A stretch of DNA of 64,000 bases from Symmachiella macrocystis (GTDB lineage: Bacteria > Planctomycetota > Planctomycetia > Planctomycetales > Planctomycetaceae), in assembly GCF_007860075.1 (NCBI RefSeq), contig NZ_SJPP01000001.1:2825490-2889489 (forward strand). Direction: 5' to 3'. The notes below the pieces were generated by a model. The model ran no database searches. It was given only the letters and a program-made list of their open reading frames with translations, and was not told the DNA's origin. This document shows positions 54,294-62,560 of the stretch, in pieces. The translations under genes were made by a program, and so were the position numbers. Within the stretch, counting starts at the first letter, position 1; every line of letters starts with the position of its first letter.

Positions 54294-55937
54294 TTAAAAG
54301 TCGATCGGCCTATCCCCGCCATCTATCGGGACGTCGCCGCTGCGGGCATAAATCGGCAAATGCCGGTAGTAGACTTCCAACGTCAAAATCGACATCGCTG
54401 TCATGTACAAGCGTCCGCCCGGACGGCTGCCGTGCGGGCAGGTCGGGAGCCAACTCCCGGCGGCATGGCCCTTTTTATCTTGCTTAGCCACCAACTGGTC
54501 CCGCAACTCGTTGTTCCAACTGATCCAGGTGTCGCCGCCGACTTGGTACATAAACTGCGTGGCGTAATAGTTGTAATACATGTCCTTGGCCGAAGGCCCC
54601 AAGACGGACAGTCGTTTTGCGCCCAGTTTAACGACCGGATTGGTGGGATCCCATCCGTGCTGTTTGCCCAGGTACATCCGCGACAACAAACCGACAGCCG
54701 ACAACGTGGGTGTGGCACCAGGACGTCGATAACCGTAGCCGACCCCTTCATCGGATTGCACGCTGTCCAAGAATGCCCACGCGCCGTCAAACGTTTGTTG
54801 CGGCACATCCATTTCCGCGATGCGGCCGCTATAGAGTGCCATCACTTGCCAGCCGACAACAGACGTATCGCCGGGGTCGCCGGGATTGTACCGCCAGCCT
54901 CCGCCGGAGGTATCTTGAGCCCGGATAATAAAGTTGAGCGCATCTTGTGTGGGCTTTCGCAAAAATTTGCTGTGGCCCAAATTATACGCTTCGCAAAGTG
55001 CCAACGTGGCGATGCCCTGCGCATACATCCCTTCATTACCTCCACGCCGACCGCGTCGGGCGGTGCGGCCCATCAGATTGCCCGTGTCACGATGCGAGGA
55101 TTTCATCTGCGACAGGAGGTATTTCAACCCGCGAAACACGGTTCTTTTGTATTCCCCCGTCTGGTCCGAATGCCCAGCGCCCAAAAAGCATAACAAGGCT
55201 AAACCGGTCGCGCCGGTCGTGCAGTTGTTGAGTGAACCAGGATGGCTACATTGACCACGACATTGCCGGGTTGTGTGATTAAAACTCCAACTGCCGTTGC
55301 GATTTTGATGGTTGGCCAGCCATTGCAATCCCAACGCGACAGCGGCTTCACTTTCCGGCGTGCCGCCCTCCCGCGCAATGAGCGCCGCTTTTCCGACACC
55401 CGTCCGCCCTGAAAACTCCGGCGACCCGACCGTTGGAATCGATTCCAACGAAATCAAATCGGTCTTCGTCGAGACCCGGATCGGCTCTTGCGGTGTTTCC
55501 TCCAGCGGCAGCGGTAACGACAAGCTCGACACCAAATCCTGCGCATCAAACGATTCCAGCGAGCTGTCCGCTTCAGCCACTTCGATGGGCTGAAAGGTGG
55601 TCTCTAACTTTTCCGCCACGGGTGCTCGTTCGCGTTCGCCCAGGACTGCTAGAATCTCCGGCAAGCGATCGCGAAACTGATGCGTGACGGTGATCAGTGC
55701 AAGAATAATCAGCAGAGCGGCATGAACTAACAGGCTGCAGACCCATCCCGGGGCATCACCTAAGTTGCGAAAGGGCCATGACGCAGGGTGACTGCTGTCG
55801 CCAGATTCACCAGCGAGGGGCTTCATTTCGTGCGCAGTCCGTTGGGACTTCGACCGCCCAGGTGGGGGAGGGGCGAGCCGCTGATTCGCGGAAGAAGAGT
55901 CGTAACCGATTGGAGCACGTTGCGTTGGCCCATTCAT
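54294..55937 (-). CDS. Prenyltransferase/squalene-oxidase-repeat protein with a membrane anchor
   Basis: From ATG 55937 (a TTG at 55955 is possible) the protein has 547 residues. A Pro/Ser-rich cytoplasmic head is followed by a membrane helix near 65-85 (VCSLLVHAALLIILALITVT), a linker, and an alpha/alpha-barrel-like repeat region: ALGLQWLANHQNRNGSWSFN, ALNFIIRAQDTSGGGWRYNP and DGAWAFLDSVQSDEGVGYGY, with repeated QW-type units. No DXDD or DCTAE catalytic motif is seen, so cyclase activity is unlikely. These anchored repeat proteins are common in planctomycetes and may be structural or binding proteins. Confidence 0.85.
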   Translation of the reverse strand: MNGPTQRAPIGYDSSSANQRLAPPPPGRSKSQRTAHEMKPLAGESGDSSHPASWPFRNLGDAPGWVCSLLVHAALLIILALITVTHQFRDRLPEILAVLGERERAPVAEKLETTFQPIEVAEADSSLESFDAQDLVSSLSLPLPLEETPQEPIRVSTKTDLISLESIPTVGSPEFSGRTGVGKAALIAREGGTPESEAAVALGLQWLANHQNRNGSWSFNHTTRQCRGQCSHPGSLNNCTTGATGLALLCFLGAGHSDQTGEYKRTVFRGLKYLLSQMKSSHRDTGNLMGRTARRGRRGGNEGMYAQGIATLALCEAYNLGHSKFLRKPTQDALNFIIRAQDTSGGGWRYNPGDPGDTSVVGWQVMALYSGRIAEMDVPQQTFDGAWAFLDSVQSDEGVGYGYRRPGATPTLSAVGLLSRMYLGKQHGWDPTNPVVKLGAKRLSVLGPSAKDMYYNYYATQFMYQVGGDTWISWNNELRDQLVAKQDKKGHAAGSWLPTCPHGSRPGGRLYMTAMSILTLEVYYRHLPIYARSGDVPIDGGDRPIDF

Positions 55938-56214
55938 AATAAGCACTCTACGCAACTGCTAAGTAGCAATCAACGACCATTTCGAGAAATGTCGCTAGTC
56001 ACCTGTTATAGTTCCCACTTGAACCGCCCTCGAAAATGGCCGAATGGACGAAATGAAGGCGGGCAAGACTGAATGTGAAGTCAGCCCAATCACCGTGGAG
56101 GACACAAAGTATTTGTGACAAATCACCCAGTCGACCGACGATACGGAGCCGGGAAACCAGTACTAAATTGTCAGGGCGAGAACCTCGCACGCAGCAAGCG
56201 GAGCAGGGTGCGAC

Positions 56215-57609
56215 TCACACCCAATCTTCGGTTCCGTACATGATTCCAAAATAGGTTTCCACGGCAGCATCCAGAGCGGAAATGTTGGCGATCCGCGGCT
56301 GTGCTTCGAACTCACACAGATTGCGCACCTGTTGCAGGATGTCGCGGGGATGGCAAAACCGCATGTTGCGGCGCGGCGACTTGTAGTGCTGCTCAATCAG
56401 ATGTTCAAGAGCACCGGAGGGCAGTTCAATGTTCCACGTAGCTGCCTGCTCTGCGAACAGTTCGCGGAACTGAGATTCGGTGGGATCCTTGGCTTCGATT
56501 TTATACGGAATGCGCCGCAAGAAGGCTTCGTCGACCAGATCCGAAGGATCTAGGTTGGTCGAAAACACAATCATCTGGTCAAAAGGCACGCGCACCTTGC
56601 GGCCGCTGGCCATGCTTAAAATGTCGTATCGTTTTTCCAACGGAACAATCCAACGATTGAGCAGCTCCGCGACGCTCATGCGTTGCCGACCGAAATCGTC
56701 GATCAGCAATGTGCCGCAATTGCTTTTGAGTTGCACCGGCGCTTCGCTGATTCCCGAGTCGCGGTTTTTGGTCATCTCGAGATTGTCCATTGTCAATTCG
56801 CCACCTACGATGATCGTCGGCCGGCGAATTTTGATCCACCGCCTGTCGACTTTGATACCGTTTTCCAATCCGTTGTTGGAATTGGCTGGCAATTCCTCGT
56901 GGCTACTGGGATCGAACAACCGCACAATTTCACCGTACATGTTCAGGACGCGGGGAATCCAGATATGTTCCCCGAAAGCGCCGGTAATCCGTTCGGCGAT
57001 ACTGGTCTTTCCGTTTCCGGGACTTCCGTAAAGGAACAGGCCTCGTCCAGAATGGATTGCTCGTCCGACGCGCCGCATCAAATCGTCGCACAGCGTTAAT
57101 CCCGCAAACGCCGTCTGCAGTTTGGCAACCGTCGGTTTGTCCTTATCGATGGATTGCGCTTCGATGGCCGCAATGTAATCCTTGATCGAAACCGGCGCAG
57201 ATCCAAAGTGTGTGTTTTTCTCCGAGAAACGCCGCGCGCGGACAGCGCCAATTTCAGTGATCTCGTGAATGTAATCATTCAGCGATCCCATTCCTTTGTA
57301 GACAAGCTGCTGTTCATCCTTGAGACGCCGCAGCACAGGATCGATCATTTTTTGCGGCAGCTTGATCTGCTCTGCGATCTCCGCCCCGGTCGCAGAAGCC
57401 GTGTTCATCAGAAATTTCAGAATGAGCGCTTCGACTTCGGCCTCATGCAGATCCGCTTCTTCAAACGTAGTCGGTTCCTCGGGAATGAATTCTGAATCTG
57501 TTGGGGAGGTGGCGGCAGCAACGGCATCTGACGCGGAAGGTTGAGCAACCCCTTTTTCCGCAAACAAAGAGGCCAACAACGATTCCGTACTCATATCGGA
57601 AGACACCAT
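56215..57609 (-). CDS. AAA ATPase with N-terminal winged-helix-like domain
   Basis: From ATG 57609, with GAGGATTT upstream, the protein has 464 residues. An acidic N-terminal part precedes a domain with LMNTASATGAEIAEQIKLPQ and VLRRLKDEQQLVYKGMGSLN, which looks like a winged helix. The ATPase core has Walker A LFLYGSPGNGKTSIAERITG, Walker B NCGTLLIDDFGRQRMSVAEL, and a sensor region with MIVFSTNLDPSDLVDEAFLR. The last 100 residues include SPRRNMRFCHPRDILQQVRN. It could be a remodelling ATPase for a secretion or surface system; the partner is not known. Confidence 0.83.
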   Translation of the reverse strand: MVSSDMSTESLLASLFAEKGVAQPSASDAVAAATSPTDSEFIPEEPTTFEEADLHEAEVEALILKFLMNTASATGAEIAEQIKLPQKMIDPVLRRLKDEQQLVYKGMGSLNDYIHEITEIGAVRARRFSEKNTHFGSAPVSIKDYIAAIEAQSIDKDKPTVAKLQTAFAGLTLCDDLMRRVGRAIHSGRGLFLYGSPGNGKTSIAERITGAFGEHIWIPRVLNMYGEIVRLFDPSSHEELPANSNNGLENGIKVDRRWIKIRRPTIIVGGELTMDNLEMTKNRDSGISEAPVQLKSNCGTLLIDDFGRQRMSVAELLNRWIVPLEKRYDILSMASGRKVRVPFDQMIVFSTNLDPSDLVDEAFLRRIPYKIEAKDPTESQFRELFAEQAATWNIELPSGALEHLIEQHYKSPRRNMRFCHPRDILQQVRNLCEFEAQPRIANISALDAAVETYFGIMYGTEDWV

Positions 57610-57867
57610 GGCAAATCCTCGACTAAATCCTGAAACACTTTTGCGATCAACAACCGAGGGCAGGGCAGTGCGAACGCAATGCGGTAGTCGCCTGCGCAAT
57701 CGGTCAGTTAAAGCCTAGTCCGCCTTCACGACAAAAGTCGGAGCATCGGCCCGAAAAAAAGCGTTTCGCTCAATTCCTCTGGGAGCGCACACGAACAGCA
57801 GCGGCATCGTCACAATCGGCGCAATTGTTGCGATCGTTTTGGAGGAATGGAGTCAAGCAGAGGCGCG

Positions 57868-59277
57868 TCAGCTGACGCGGGCAGGCGAGGTCAGCGGAAT
57901 CCGTGTATGGATGCCGCGCAGATCCTGCAGCGTTTCGGAGACATCGTGCAACAACGATTCCTCGATTTCTTGCCGGGATCGTCGCGGAGGACGAATGTCG
58001 AGGACTTTCAGGACTCTACGGATATCCTGAACCAGCATCTCCGCGCGGTTGCGATCGAATCCCTCACCCGGCACGATACGGAGGATCTCGACTTGATCAC
58101 TGCCGACGCGCGAAGCAGGCACCCGCCAGCCCCGTTCGTGCAATTCCTGTGAGATGTCAAGTACCGAAAACCGGGAGCCATCCCGCAACTTGGCGCACAC
58201 CAGCGGCAATGATTGCCCGTCGCTCAATACTTCAAATCGATTCGTCGCCGCCAATCCTTGCGCAACGATTCGCGAAACGTCCTGCAGATCCTGCATGATC
58301 CGCGTATACCCGTCCCGTCCGAGTCTGAGAAAACTGTAATACTGGGCCATCACCCGTTCGGGTGCGGAGGTCGCGTTGTCATCGTGATTTGTGTCGCTCA
58401 ATCCATCGGGCAATGTCGCCGGGTCGCGCCACAAGACCCACTCAGCCGCGGGTTGGACCATCCCATACTGTCCTCCCGAAACGTGAATGGATTGTACGCG
58501 TGGCAAACGGAAGTCCCATGGCAATTCGGGTGTCAGAAACGGCGCCACAAAGCCGCCTGCTGCATCAACGTGAATCGGCACCTCGTAGCCAGTTGTCTTG
58601 TGAATGCGGGTCAGCCCGGCGTTGAGTTCCGCCAGGGAGTCGTAATTGCCGGTCACATCATTGCCCAGCACACCGACGACTCCAATCGTATTCGCATCAA
58701 TCCGTGCCAACGCGCTCTCAACATCCAACATGAAGCGTTCGTCGGACGTCTCTACGCTGCGCGGTTCGATTTCAAAGATGCGCGCGAAGTGCGCCCATGC
58801 GGGTGAGGGCGTCCGACCCCAAATGATATTTGGACGAGTAATCGGTCGACCCGGCGTCCGGTGATGGCGGCGCCAATTCCATAGCATCGCCAACCCTGCC
58901 AATTGCACAGCCAGCGCGGGGCTCGACACCGAGGCTCCCGCCGGCCCGGCGGTATGGAACAGATCACCCAACATTTGCAGACAACGACGCTCCAGCGCGG
59001 CGGTCTCCGTTGTTGCGGTTTTTTGGGAGAGTTGTTGTACGAGATGCGTAAACTCCGGCTCCTGCCAAGTATGGCGGAACGACGATAAGTCGTAGTTCCG
59101 GTCCTTGGTCAGATGGAGTGTTTCATGCACGTCCTGATAAGCGGCAGCGGCGGGGGTTTGCGTTTGTGGAAGCTGTGCGCCGACCACCGCCGCGGCTTGT
59201 GCCGGCTGGGCGATATCGGCGTGGGCTCCCCGCTGCGGAATGTGTGTGGCGGGCCGATGGATTGTGCGATTGAACAT
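57868..59277 (-). CDS. Glutamate-decarboxylase-like protein lacking the PLP lysine (probable pseudoenzyme)
   Basis: A 469-residue relative of gadB (42065-43453). Aligned blocks include TNTIGVVGVLGNDVTGNYDS, YEVPIHVDAAGGFVAPFLTP and PWDFRLPRVQSIHVSGGQYG. At the cofactor site the normal S-G-H-K-F-G is S-G-G-Q-Y-G: Gly269-Gln270 (codons at 58468-58473), so the Schiff-base lysine is missing. The phosphate-binding stretch TGCSTIGSSEA is replaced by GPAGASVSSPALAV. The frame is intact, and ATG 59277 has a GGAGACAAAG site, so it is probably expressed. It cannot carry out normal PLP catalysis; a structural or regulatory role is inferred. No ordinary lysine nearby is an obvious substitute. Confidence 0.85.
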   Translation of the reverse strand: MFNRTIHRPATHIPQRGAHADIAQPAQAAAVVGAQLPQTQTPAAAAYQDVHETLHLTKDRNYDLSSFRHTWQEPEFTHLVQQLSQKTATTETAALERRCLQMLGDLFHTAGPAGASVSSPALAVQLAGLAMLWNWRRHHRTPGRPITRPNIIWGRTPSPAWAHFARIFEIEPRSVETSDERFMLDVESALARIDANTIGVVGVLGNDVTGNYDSLAELNAGLTRIHKTTGYEVPIHVDAAGGFVAPFLTPELPWDFRLPRVQSIHVSGGQYGMVQPAAEWVLWRDPATLPDGLSDTNHDDNATSAPERVMAQYYSFLRLGRDGYTRIMQDLQDVSRIVAQGLAATNRFEVLSDGQSLPLVCAKLRDGSRFSVLDISQELHERGWRVPASRVGSDQVEILRIVPGEGFDRNRAEMLVQDIRRVLKVLDIRPPRRSRQEIEESLLHDVSETLQDLRGIHTRIPLTSPARVS

Positions 59278-59513
59278 GCTTTGTCTCCGGCGGACCAGGG
59301 GACCGAAACGACGCGGGGATTCGCGAGTCTTCGGACAAATGTAGGGAACATGCCGGTTTTACGTTCACAAATCGCAACGGGAACCGGAATGGCTGTGGTC
59401 TACTGGAAACATACGATGCATTTTGGCAACATGCGGCGGGTTCGTGAGCGGATGCCGCAAAATTTCGCTCTTCAGCCCCCGGCTTTGCCGGGCGACCGGA
59501 TTGTGCCAACAGT

Positions 59514-60242
59514 TCAGACGTTGATCGTGGGCAATTCCACCTTCCCGAATTTTTCGAAATAATACACAAACGCCATGTCGTTGCTTCCGCGGGGAACACC
59601 CACGTGCAGTAAGATTCGCTGGGGTCCGGCGTATTTTCCCTCTTCGTCTTCCTGAAACGCGCTTCCCTGCCAGATTTGTACCGCGTGAATCCCCAGACCG
59701 GCATTTTCGTCCGGATCGTCGTCCTCAAACCGGTTTCCGGAATAATCAAAAGGGACGAGCATCAACTCTGCCGGTTCCCAATATTGAAACGGCGTCTGTT
59801 CGCGCTGTTCGCTTGGTGTCGCAGGGGTGATCGTCACATCGATTTCGTACCAATCGGCAGCCGCGTCGTGTGCGATCAAGTCGCGTAGATATTCCTCAGA
59901 GCTGTACTCTTCTTCCTCTTCCTCTAAATCTTCATCATCTAAACCCGCTGCTTCGAGCAGAGCTCGTTCTTCGGCGATTTCGTCACTGCGATCCGGAGGA
60001 TCAGCCGGGGTGACGCGATGCACTTCGACGGTCGCATTTTTGAGTACCGCCGCCTTCTTGCGAAACGGTGTCATCATCAGCCGAATAAACAACCAACTCA
60101 TCAGTCGCTTGAGGAAGATCACGCCCAAAAATAGGACGACCAACACACAAGCCAGCCCGGTCCATCCGAAATACTGAAAGATCAGAATTGTGCCGACCAT
60201 GCACATGATAATGAAGATAAACAGCAGCACCAGGAATTTCAT
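59514..60242 (-). CDS. Unknown membrane protein with acidic region
   Basis: A 242-residue protein with two N-terminal helices (LVLLFIFIIMCMVGTILIFQ and CVLVVLFLGVIFLKRLMSWL), a linker, an acidic coil (DDEDLEEEEEEYSSEEYLRD) and a beta-rich C-terminal domain (WYEIDVTITPATPS, LMLVPFDYSG, PQRILLHVGVPRGSNDMAFV). No family is recognised. It is encoded on the same strand as its neighbours and starts 47 bases after the DUF423 gene. Confidence 0.75.
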   Translation of the reverse strand: MKFLVLLFIFIIMCMVGTILIFQYFGWTGLACVLVVLFLGVIFLKRLMSWLFIRLMMTPFRKKAAVLKNATVEVHRVTPADPPDRSDEIAEERALLEAAGLDDEDLEEEEEEYSSEEYLRDLIAHDAAADWYEIDVTITPATPSEQREQTPFQYWEPAELMLVPFDYSGNRFEDDDPDENAGLGIHAVQIWQGSAFQEDEEGKYAGPQRILLHVGVPRGSNDMAFVYYFEKFGKVELPTINV

Positions 60243-60288
60243 AAGGCAATCAGACTCCTGAAAAGATGGCCATTACTGGCCGGCGACA

Positions 60289-60744
60289 TCACGCATTCAA
60301 TTCAACCTTGGTCGTCCCACAGGGACATGCCCCAATCGCTAATGCTACCCAACCCACGAGGAACAGCAAACCACCAAAAGGTGTAATCATCCCCAACTTC
60401 GTATTGCCGGTGAGCGTGAGCACGTACAGCGACCCCGAGAACAAAAACACGCCCCCCACAAACGACCAACCAGCGATCTGCAGGGACCGCTTCGGCTGCA
60501 TCGTCGACAGTAATCCCACTGCCAGCAAGGCTAACCCGTGATACATCTGGTAATCCGCCGCCGTGTTAAAATCGCGCAGATATTTCTGTGCAGCGGGGAT
60601 CTGTCCCCCGGCGATTTCTTTGGTTTGGTCCGCGTATTTTTTAGCGAAATACCCATCCACACCATGCGCGCCAAACGCCCCCATTACGACCGCCAAACCG
60701 GCTATCACAGCCCCAACCCATGTCCAACTTTTAGAGCAACACAT
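60289..60744 (-). CDS. DUF423 family small membrane protein
   Basis: A 151-residue protein with four helices. GAVIAGLAVVMGAFGAHGVD and YQMYHGLALLAVGLLST, together with SFVGGVFLFSGSLYVLTLTG and GGLLFLVGWVALAIGA, are typical for DUF423 (YgdD/YwdK type). Biological role unknown. An insertion around residues 33-55 (YFAKKYADQTKEIAGGQIPA) makes it longer than most members. Confidence 0.92.
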   Translation of the reverse strand: MCCSKSWTWVGAVIAGLAVVMGAFGAHGVDGYFAKKYADQTKEIAGGQIPAAQKYLRDFNTAADYQMYHGLALLAVGLLSTMQPKRSLQIAGWSFVGGVFLFSGSLYVLTLTGNTKLGMITPFGGLLFLVGWVALAIGACPCGTTKVELNA

Positions 60745-60857
60745 CCAGATCGCCTCTCCTTGTGGTCAACGGATAAGACCTGTGATTTAAGCGGGGGCAG
60801 TATCTTGCGTTGGCGTAATCGTGTGCCAGGCTCGAAGTTCCTTAGCTGTTAAAGCAT

Positions 60858-61472
60858 TCAACCGATTTCTTTCAAAGTCAGGTCACCCAACCGGTCGTGA
60901 TCGTATTTGATACCTTCGGGATAATGCAACTCGATCGTCTCGTAGTCATCGCCATGCCTTGCGATGATAAGTTCACGATCACCATCGTATTTCACCAAGG
61001 AATAACTGTTGCCAACAATTTCCCATTGAGCGACCATGCCGCCGCTGACTTGCAACGCGCCGTGTTCGTTGCATTGTACGGGAGGATTGTACGTTACTGA
61101 GACGACCGCTATTTGACGCCGGTACAATCTAATTTCCGTTTGTCGCCCTTGCTCGCTGGAATAAAACGTAATCATTAAATTGTGGCGCGATGTACACCAG
61201 GATTCAAAACACATCCGTGGTAGCGAGATAATGAGGATTAAAGTGCCGTAGTCGAGGAGGACGGCCACCCAAGCGAAAGATCGTGTTTGAGGAATAATCA
61301 CCATTCCCGCGCCAAGCGCGATGGCCGGAACGAGAGGAATCGCGGATACAAATTGTCCGCTACGTGAGGATGCGAGCAGTGTCCACCAATTGGCGAACGA
61401 TAGCACCAAACCCACGACGATTAAAAAGATACCAAGGGAAAACATGCTTTCGGGCGAAACCTTACCAAGCAT
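60858..61472 (-). CDS. Unknown membrane protein
   Basis: About 204 residues from ATG 61472 (ATG 61445 or TTG 61487 are alternatives). Three or four helices (MFSLGIFLIVVGLVLSFANW, FVSAIPLVPAIALGAGMVII, FAWVAVLLDYGTLILIISLP) are followed by a soluble C-terminal domain rich in beta strands (QTEIRLYRRQIAVVSVTYNP, GMVAQWEIVGNSYSLVKYDG). No family is recognised. Confidence 0.68.
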   Translation of the reverse strand: MLGKVSPESMFSLGIFLIVVGLVLSFANWWTLLASSRSGQFVSAIPLVPAIALGAGMVIIPQTRSFAWVAVLLDYGTLILIISLPRMCFESWCTSRHNLMITFYSSEQGRQTEIRLYRRQIAVVSVTYNPPVQCNEHGALQVSGGMVAQWEIVGNSYSLVKYDGDRELIIARHGDDYETIELHYPEGIKYDHDRLGDLTLKEIG

Positions 61473-61544
61473 TAAGAATGCTGGCAAATCCCAGGGAGGA
61501 GTTGATTAGCCGTTATCATTAGATTGTCGTCGAACACGTAAAAA

Positions 61545-62126
61545 TTATCCATGTTCAATCGTAACGCCCAATACCTCCAAAAACGCCGCCAACCAGTGGG
61601 GATGCGCGGGCCATGCCGGTGCCGTGACCAGGTTGCCGTCAACGTGTACACCGTCGACCGGGATTTCCGCAAACTTACCGCCGGCCGCTTCGACCTCCGG
61701 TCGGCAAGCGGGATAAGCGGCGCAGCTGCGGCCTTTGAGAATCCCGGCAGTCGCCAACAATTGTGGGCCGTGGCAAATCGATGCAATCGGCTTACCGGTT
61801 TCGGCAAAGTGCCGCACCATCTCAAGGACTTTGCCATCCAGCCGTAAATACTCCGGCGACCTTCCTCCTGGCACGACTAATCCGTCGTAGGCTGTTGGAT
61901 CGACCGCATCGAAATCGGCGTTGAGTGTAAAGTTATGCCCCGGTTTTTCGCTGTACGTCTGGTCCCCTTCGAAATCATGCACGGCGGTCCGCACCGAATC
62001 CCCCGCCTTTTTCTGCGGGCAAACCGCATGCACTTCCAACCCGACCATCCAGAGCGCCTGAAACGGCACCATCACCTCGTAGTCCTCAACGAAATCGCCG
62101 ACGAGCATTAAAATTTGTTTCGCCAT
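61545..62126 (-). CDS. DJ-1/PfpI family protein
   Basis: A 193-residue glutamine-amidotransferase-like protein. The nucleophile Cys lies in [20 protein letters not shown], with the usual His next to it, and a family Glu in [36 protein letters not shown] is the typical PfpI stretch. Members act as proteases, glyoxalase-III-like or protein repair enzymes; which applies is unknown. ATG 62126 has GAGGA upstream. Confidence 0.92.
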   Translation of the reverse strand: MAKQILMLVGDFVEDYEVMVPFQALWMVGLEVHAVCPQKKAGDSVRTAVHDFEGDQTYSEKPGHNFTLNADFDAVDPTAYDGLVVPGGRSPEYLRLDGKVLEMVRHFAETGKPIASICHGPQLLATAGILKGRSCAAYPACRPEVEAAGGKFAEIPVDGVHVDGNLVTAPAWPAHPHWLAAFLEVLGVTIEHG

Positions 62127-62560
62127 GATGTAGTCCTCAACAGTTCTCTGAAAATGTGTTCCGGCAGAGCGACGGTTCCGGGCAGCCGCGCTATGTTAGA
62201 ACGACAGTCGGTCATTCCGCAACTCTTGGGCTGTCCCTGTTGCCAACCGGCGCAGCCAGCAATGTAGGGTGAGTCGTGACGCACCTTTCTGCATAGGACG
62301 AGAGAACTTCGCAAGATAAAACCTCGCGCAGAGACGCCGAGGCGCAAAGAAGCAAAGAGAAGCGAGGGTTGCAATCCCGAATTAGCGAAAACCTGAAAAC
62401 GCAAGACTCCGGCAGCGAGTCACGCACAGGTCCATCCGTCTCGCACAACACTCTTTACGCCTTCGCGACTCCGTGCGAGGCTTTTTAGGTATTGCAGGGT
62501 GCGACTATATTGTCGCGCGAAGTTGCATGGCATCGAGAAGCCGCGCAACGAACGGACGTT
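62127..62560. other. 434-base intergenic region holding a MITE-like element
   Basis: No gene is supported; small frames on the minus strand arise from the repeat. The central 169 bases form the element listed separately. The rest (62127-62317) should contain the promoter of the PfpI gene. Confidence 0.5.
62318..62486. mobile_element. MITE-like element with imperfect terminal inverted repeats
   Basis: The left end (62318-62349) reads AAAACCTCGCGCAGAGACGC then CGAGGCGCAAAG; the reverse complement of the right end (62453-62486) reads AAAAAGCCTCGCACGGAGTC then GCGAAGGCGTAAAG. The two match over about 30 bases with a few changes. The 100-base interior has no coding potential. The sequence type (CGCAGAGACGC...GGCGCAAAG) is a known dispersed repeat style in bacterial genomes. 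Copy number and target duplication cannot be checked here. Confidence 0.65.

Noticed and set aside
59123-59749. 208-codon minus-strand frame between the GAD-like gene and the membrane-protein gene
   Set aside because: It overlaps both neighbours in other frames, and its product is basic and without any recognisable feature.
62212-62451. 79-codon frame on the minus strand
   Set aside because: It arises within the MITE-like element and its translation is that of repeat DNA.
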